From assembly GCA_046304755.1 (NCBI GenBank), contig JBKCDO010000203.1, forward strand, positions 1 to 9,117: a stretch of 9,117 nt of DNA, given 5' to 3'. This DNA comes from JAIBBG01 sp046304755. GTDB taxonomy: Bacteria; Bacteroidota; Bacteroidia; Flavobacteriales_D; Sanyastnellaceae. The notes beneath the pieces were generated by a model, which was not told the DNA's origin, did not search any database, and saw only the letters and a program-made list of their open reading frames with translations. The position numbers were made by a program, and so were the translations under genes. This document shows positions 5,917 to 9,117 of the stretch, piece after piece. The first letter of the stretch is position 1. Each line of letters starts with the position of its first letter.

Positions 5917-6711
5917 CTATACTGCAACTGCAGCCTTAATGTGTGGATGTGGATCGTAATTCGACAAGGTAAAATCCTCAAACGTGAAGGCGAATAAATC
6001 CTTTACTTCAGGATTGAGTTTCATCGTCGGAAGCGACCTGCATTCGCGTTCAAGTTGCAGTCGCGCCTGTTCAACGTGATTGCTATAGAGGTGCACGTCG
6101 CCGCCGGTCCAAACAAAATCCCCCGGTTCCAAATCGCACACTTGAGCGACCATCATCGTGAGCAAGGCATAGCTGGCGATGTTAAAGGGCACGCCCAGGA
6201 AGGTATCACAGCTGCGCTGATAAAGTTGACAGGATAGTTTTCCGTCGGCCACATAAAACTGAAAAAGACAATGGCATGGAGGAAGTGCCATTTGATTAAT
6301 GAACGACGGATTCCACGCGCTAACTATGTGCCTGCGGCCATCCGGATTTTTCTTCAAACCCTCAATGAGCTTGGTGATTTGATCGGTATGTGTGCCATCA
6401 GGATTGGGCCAGGAGCGCCACTGATAGCCATAGACTGGACCTAAATTTCCATCGTCATCTGCCCATTCGTCCCAAATGGAAACTCCGTTCTCCTTGAGAT
6501 AAGCGATGTTGGTGTCGCCCTTCAGAAACCAAAGAAGCTCATGGATAATGGACTTGGTGTGCAGTTTTTTAGTCGTCAGCAAAGGAAAACCCTCTTGCAG
6601 ATTGAAACGCATTTGGTAGCCGAATACACTGAACGTACCGGTGCCTGTGCGGTCACTTTTTTGTGCGCCATGATCGAGCAAATGCTGCAGTAAATCGTGA
6701 TAAGCCTTCAT
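5917..6711 (-). CDS. thyA: Thymidylate synthase (folate-dependent, ThyA type)
   Basis: ThyA methylates dUMP to dTMP using methylene-tetrahydrofolate and releases dihydrofolate, the substrate of the next gene, folA. The protein has 264 residues, the same as E. coli ThyA, and the catalytic positions fall at the same numbers: Arg21 (RTGTGT), Arg126 and Arg127 (DGRRHIVSAW), the nucleophile Cys146 in PPCHCLFQFYV, and Arg166, Asp169 and Asn177 in YQRSCDTFLGVPFNIASY. The C-terminus HPHIKAAVAV is the normal ThyA end, so the TAG stop is natural. The ATG at 6711 gives the standard MKAYHDLLQHLL start. An 83-base gap separates it from purK upstream, containing a small hairpin and no full TAnnTTTG box. 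Confidence 0.98.
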   Translation of the reverse strand: MKAYHDLLQHLLDHGAQKSDRTGTGTFSVFGYQMRFNLQEGFPLLTTKKLHTKSIIHELLWFLKGDTNIAYLKENGVSIWDEWADDDGNLGPVYGYQWRSWPNPDGTHTDQITKLIEGLKKNPDGRRHIVSAWNPSFINQMALPPCHCLFQFYVADGKLSCQLYQRSCDTFLGVPFNIASYALLTMMVAQVCDLEPGDFVWTGGDVHLYSNHVEQARLQLERECRSLPTMKLNPEVKDLFAFTFEDFTLSNYDPHPHIKAAVAV

Positions 6712-6737
6712 ACGGCTAAATTAAAATCGAGCATGGC

Positions 6738-6757
6738 GGGATTGGAAAATCAACCCC
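6738..6757 (-). promoter_or_regulatory. Hairpin in the purK-thyA gap, upstream of thyA
   Basis: On the minus strand GGGGTTG (6757-6751) pairs with CAATCCC (6744-6738) over seven base pairs around a six-base loop (6750-6745). The middle pair is G-U in minus-strand RNA but A-C in plus-strand RNA, so the fold suits the thyA-sense transcript. No clean T-run follows, so it is not a standard terminator. The 3' arm can also pair, with one bulge, with GCGGGTTG at 6788-6781. It could be a thyA leader element or a purK 3' end; no function is shown. Confidence 0.35.
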
Positions 6758-6794
6758 AACACTTGTTCACGAATCTTCAACAACCCGCGTGGAT

Positions 6795-7937
6795 TTATGC
6801 TACAACACGGACGAGATTAAGCACTCGTCGGGCCTTTTCCTGGGCTTCCGACAGTGATGTTCCGGTGACCGTAACATGGCCCATTTTACGAAACGGCTTC
6901 GTATTCGATTTTCCATACAGGTGCACGTGAACGCCCGACCAGGAGAGAACTTCTTCCAGCCCTTCATAATGTGCCGGTCCGCTAAATCCTTCTGCTCCGA
7001 GTAAATTAACCATAACAGCAGGCTGCACAAGACGGGTGCTGCCGGGAGGTAAATTCAGAATGGCCCTCAGGTGTTGCTCGTATTGGGAAGTCGTGCAGCC
7101 TTCAATGGTATGATGTCCGCTGTTATGAGGACGCGGTGCCATCTCATTCACCAGCAGTTGGCCATCGGCTGTTAAGAAAAGTTCTATGGCGAGCAAACCG
7201 ACAAAGTCGGCTGAGGTAACGATCTTCTCTGCCAATACTTGCGCCTGTTTTTCAATGTCCCCTGAGATTGCAGCCGGACTGAACAGAAACTCTACCAGGT
7301 TGACTTCCGGATTGAATTCCATTTCAACGAGTGGAAACGTGCTGACTTGACCGGATTCGTTGCGCGAGACAATAATTGCAAGTTCCTTGGTAAAGGCAAT
7401 CATTTCTTCGATTACACATGGCCCCGACAATGCATCTGCCAGTTGATGCGGGTTTTTAATGATTTGCACCCCCTTCCCGTCATAGCCTCCGGTGCGTGAT
7501 TTTAGCACAAATGGAAAGTGAAGGGAAGCAGCGTCTTCCAATCGAATATCATCGGTCAATCGAAATGGAGCCGTGGGAATGTGTTCCTCCTGATAAAATA
7601 ATTTTTGAAGTCCTTTGTCTTTCACCATCGCTAAAAATGATGGCTTAGGATACACCTTGATGCCCTGTTTTTCAAGCTGCACAAGTGCATCGGTATTCAC
7701 ATGCTCAATCTCTACGGTAAGACAATCGACCTTACTCCCAAAAGCAATGACCGTATCATAGTCATTGAAATTGCCTTGGATAAACTCATGACTGATGGCC
7801 GCGCAGGGTGCCTCTTTATCAGGATCCAGAATGGAAACGCGCACGTTGTAATTGATGGCTTCCTGGATTAGCATGCGGCCTAACTGGCCTCCGCCAAGGA
7901 TACCCAGCTTGAATTCGGGAGCGTAAAAAGATTTCAC
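6795..7937 (-). CDS. purK: N5-carboxyaminoimidazole ribonucleotide synthase
   Basis: PurK is an ATP-grasp enzyme that carboxylates aminoimidazole ribonucleotide with bicarbonate and ATP, feeding PurE in purine synthesis. At 380 residues it is full length. Visible are the N-terminal nucleotide fold LGILGGGQLGRMLIQEA at 11-27, the ATP-grasp glycine loop SRTGGYDGKGVQII at 147-160, IEEMIAFTKELAIIV at 176-190, the metal-binding NEMAPRPHNSGHHT at 264-277, SQYEQHLRAIL at 284-294, and the end section KPFRKMGHVTVTG at 347-359. The start is a GTG at 7937; the frame is closed by TAA six codons upstream with no ATG between, and the next internal Met (22) would destroy the glycine loop. purE is not next door within the window. 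A -7 box lies only four bases before the GTG. Confidence 0.97.
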   Translation of the reverse strand: MKSFYAPEFKLGILGGGQLGRMLIQEAINYNVRVSILDPDKEAPCAAISHEFIQGNFNDYDTVIAFGSKVDCLTVEIEHVNTDALVQLEKQGIKVYPKPSFLAMVKDKGLQKLFYQEEHIPTAPFRLTDDIRLEDAASLHFPFVLKSRTGGYDGKGVQIIKNPHQLADALSGPCVIEEMIAFTKELAIIVSRNESGQVSTFPLVEMEFNPEVNLVEFLFSPAAISGDIEKQAQVLAEKIVTSADFVGLLAIELFLTADGQLLVNEMAPRPHNSGHHTIEGCTTSQYEQHLRAILNLPPGSTRLVQPAVMVNLLGAEGFSGPAHYEGLEEVLSWSGVHVHLYGKSNTKPFRKMGHVTVTGTSLSEAQEKARRVLNLVRVVA

Positions 7938-7941
7938 CCGA

Positions 7942-7949
7942 CAAAAGTA
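7942..7949 (-). promoter_or_regulatory. Candidate -7 box directly before purK
   Basis: The minus strand reads TACTTTTG, a full match to TAnnTTTG, with four bases (TCGG) before the purK GTG. If used, transcription would begin at or within a few bases of the start codon. The nearest upstream TTG (7976-7974) is about 24 bases away, slightly longer than the usual spacing of around 19-21, so the -33 part is weak. Confidence 0.45.
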
Positions 7950-7988
7950 AACTTAGGGCGTGACATCTTCACTCAAGATACTTTGAGA

Positions 7989-8708
7989 TTATTGAAGTAA
8001 CTCCCCAATCATACCCCGCAATGCCGTTTCATCCTGAAATCCATTGACACGCTTAATCTCCTTCCCCGATTTGATACAGGTTACAACAGGTATGTTCTCG
8101 ATTTTTTCGCGTTTTACAAGGGTTTTGGCTTCATCTACGTTGATACGGATAATCTTCACTTTGCCTTGGAATTCCGGGGTAAGCGCATTGAGTATGGGCT
8201 CCATTTTTTTGCATGGGCCGCACCAGGGTGCGTAATAATCAATCAGCAGAGGTTCTCCCGATAGAAGTAACTTCTCATAATCATCAACGGTAAAGGTTTC
8301 AGCAATAATCACCGATGCCTGTGTGGAGGGTTTTCCGGCTGCGCTCCAAGCCATGAACCCGCCTTTCAAATCATACACGTGCTTAAATCCCATTTTTTGC
8401 ATTTGCCCTGCAGCATCGGCGCTGCGACCACCGGCTTTGCAGTACACGAAAACAGGCGCTTCCTTATCTAGCTGTCCGATACGCTGTGCAAAGTCAGCGT
8501 CATAAATGTTGATGTTTTGTGCTTTCTCCAAGTGACCTGTGGCGAATTCCTCCGGTGTGCGCACATCGATAATTTGAGCATCGCCGGAGGCATTCAACGC
8601 CGCTGAAAAGTCGCTGACAGATACAAGTTGCAGAGAGTTGGTGTTTTGTGAATGCTGTGCACAGGAGAGTGCTACCATCAACATAGAAGTGAGCAAGATG
8701 TGTTTCAT
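7989..8708 (-). CDS. Lipoprotein with rhodanese and thioredoxin domains
   Basis: The 239-residue protein has three parts. Residues 1-16 are a lipoprotein signal (MKHILLTSMLMVALSC, Cys16), so the product should be anchored in the periplasm. About 28-128 is a rhodanese domain: IIDVRTPEEFATGHLEKA at 46-63, and the active-site loop VYCKAGGRSADAA with Cys90, which can carry a persulfide. About 135-239 is a thioredoxin domain with APWCGPCKKMEPIL at 160-173 (redox Cys163 and Cys166) and the cis-proline loop IENIPVV at 203-209. Both catalytic centres are intact. Together they suggest sulfur transfer or persulfide reduction, or disulfide exchange, outside the cytoplasm; the substrate is unknown. I chose the ATG at 8708, because the TTG seven codons earlier would spoil the signal peptide. 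A -7 box lies 18 bases upstream. purK follows after 51 bases. Confidence 0.93.
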   Translation of the reverse strand: MKHILLTSMLMVALSCAQHSQNTNSLQLVSVSDFSAALNASGDAQIIDVRTPEEFATGHLEKAQNINIYDADFAQRIGQLDKEAPVFVYCKAGGRSADAAGQMQKMGFKHVYDLKGGFMAWSAAGKPSTQASVIIAETFTVDDYEKLLLSGEPLLIDYYAPWCGPCKKMEPILNALTPEFQGKVKIIRINVDEAKTLVKREKIENIPVVTCIKSGKEIKRVNGFQDETALRGMIGELLQ

Positions 8709-8726
8709 ACGACGAATTAATGTGGT

Positions 8727-8734
8727 CAAATGTA
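8727..8734 (-). promoter_or_regulatory. Candidate -7 box for the rhodanese-thioredoxin gene
   Basis: The minus strand reads TACATTTG, a full match to TAnnTTTG, 18 bases before the ATG at 8708 and inside the 58-base gap after the acyltransferase gene. This would give a leader of about 15 bases. No TTG is found at the expected -33 distance. Two direct copies of TGTGAC (plus strand, 8738-8743 and 8756-8761) lie in the spacer and upstream region. Confidence 0.45.
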
Positions 8735-8766
8735 TGGTGTGACAACCGTGCGCTATGTGACTTCTG

Positions 8767-9117
8767 TTACACGCTTTTTGACGGCTTTCCCAGACGAATG
8801 AAGTATTTTTCGAATCGGTTATAGACGAAATAACTCAACCCAAGTGTCAGCAGAATCGCGCTTAAAAACCTGATGGATTCCGGAACGGCGAAAAAGTGCG
8901 CTCGTATGTAATCGATGGGAAATCGAACCAGATAATGGATAATCGGATGAAGCATGTACACCGAATAGCTTATTTCACCAAGCGTTTTCAGAGGACGGGA
9001 AATAAAAACGGGAACATCACCTGCGTATTTATAAAACGCAAGACAAATCGCTATACAACTGACCGTAAACGCCATTCGTGCATTGCCTGAAACAAGATTC
9101 AGGCGCGGACCCGAAGC
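8767..9117 (-). CDS. Acyltransferase-3 family membrane protein, C-terminal part (5' end outside window)
   Basis: The frame is open from the right edge of the window to TAA at 8769-8767, giving the last 116 residues. An ATG at 9075 lies inside the frame, but the frame continues upstream without a stop, so it is unlikely to be the real start. The segment has three membrane helices: AFTVSCIAICLAFYKYA, the family-typical LGEISYSVYMLHPIIHYLV, and FLSAILLTLGLSYFVYNRFEKYF, ending in a short basic tail. The pattern LG.ISYS.Y..H......, then a last helix ending in (Y/F)xxxE(K/R), is the usual end of acyltransferase-3 proteins, which O-acylate sugars or other surface molecules from the inner membrane. 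The catalytic N-terminal His region lies outside the window, so the acceptor cannot be guessed. Confidence 0.85.
   Translation of the reverse strand, partial: ASGPRLNLVSGNARMAFTVSCIAICLAFYKYAGDVPVFISRPLKTLGEISYSVYMLHPIIHYLVRFPIDYIRAHFFAVPESIRFLSAILLTLGLSYFVYNRFEKYFIRLGKPSKSV

Noticed and set aside
6716..6723. TAATTTAG on the minus strand four bases before thyA as a -7 box
   Set aside because: It misses the consensus at one fixed position, has no TTG at a suitable distance, and A/T-rich leaders give such matches by chance.
7972..7987. Hairpin CTCAAG/CTTTGAG just after the rhodanese-thioredoxin stop
   Set aside because: The stem is five or six pairs with a wobble or bulge and no T-run follows on the minus strand, so it does not support a terminator call.
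9073..9075. ATG at 9075 as the start of a short membrane protein
   Set aside because: The frame stays open to the window edge and the visible part matches only the C-terminal end of an acyltransferase-3 protein, so this is an internal Met of a truncated gene.
1..9117. Mobile element, phage, CRISPR array, toxin-antitoxin or defence system
   Set aside because: I saw no transposase, integrase, terminal inverted repeats, spaced direct repeats or defence-type domains; nearly every base belongs to an ordinary gene.

Overview
The window looks like a chromosomal housekeeping segment from a member of the Bacteroidota. The signs are a PorV/PorQ-family barrel behind the C-terminus of a large secreted protein, short Bacteroidota-style lipoproteins, the near absence of Shine-Dalgarno sequences, and several upstream boxes matching the Bacteroidota -7 element TAnnTTTG. 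I cannot name the genus. There are no rRNA or tRNA genes, CRISPR arrays, insertion sequences or phage genes, and no gene-free stretch above 90 bases.

Layout: positions 1-2224 are transcribed rightward. They hold the tail of a probable T9SS-type secreted protein, a PorV/PorQ-like outer-membrane protein, an intrinsic terminator, greA, and a HIT-family hydrolase that starts on the greA stop codon. From 2221 to the right edge everything runs leftward. In transcription order this half holds the C-terminal part of an acyltransferase-3 membrane protein (cut by the window edge), a lipoprotein fusing rhodanese and thioredoxin domains, purK, thyA, folA, a Bacteroidota-type lipoprotein, a HupE/UreJ-like membrane protein, yidD, a small helical lipoprotein and hemB. 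The two halves meet tail to tail, with the HIT and hemB genes overlapping by four bases.

Functional groups: thyA and folA form a dTMP/folate pair, because thymidylate synthase makes the dihydrofolate that DHFR recycles. purK adds a purine step. The lipoprotein and HupE-like genes are a tight pair of unknown role, possibly linked to metal uptake. yidD, the small lipoprotein and hemB are packed 7 and 3 bases apart and look like one transcript. The secreted-protein tail plus PorV/PorQ barrel is a surface-protein pair.

I see no clearly new system. The points most worth a second look are the lipoprotein/HupE pair, the in-frame thyA-TAG-folA arrangement, the almost leaderless GTG start of purK, an alternative-pairing hairpin before thyA, and the exported rhodanese-thioredoxin fusion. 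Promoter and hairpin calls were made by eye, with no folding or database search.
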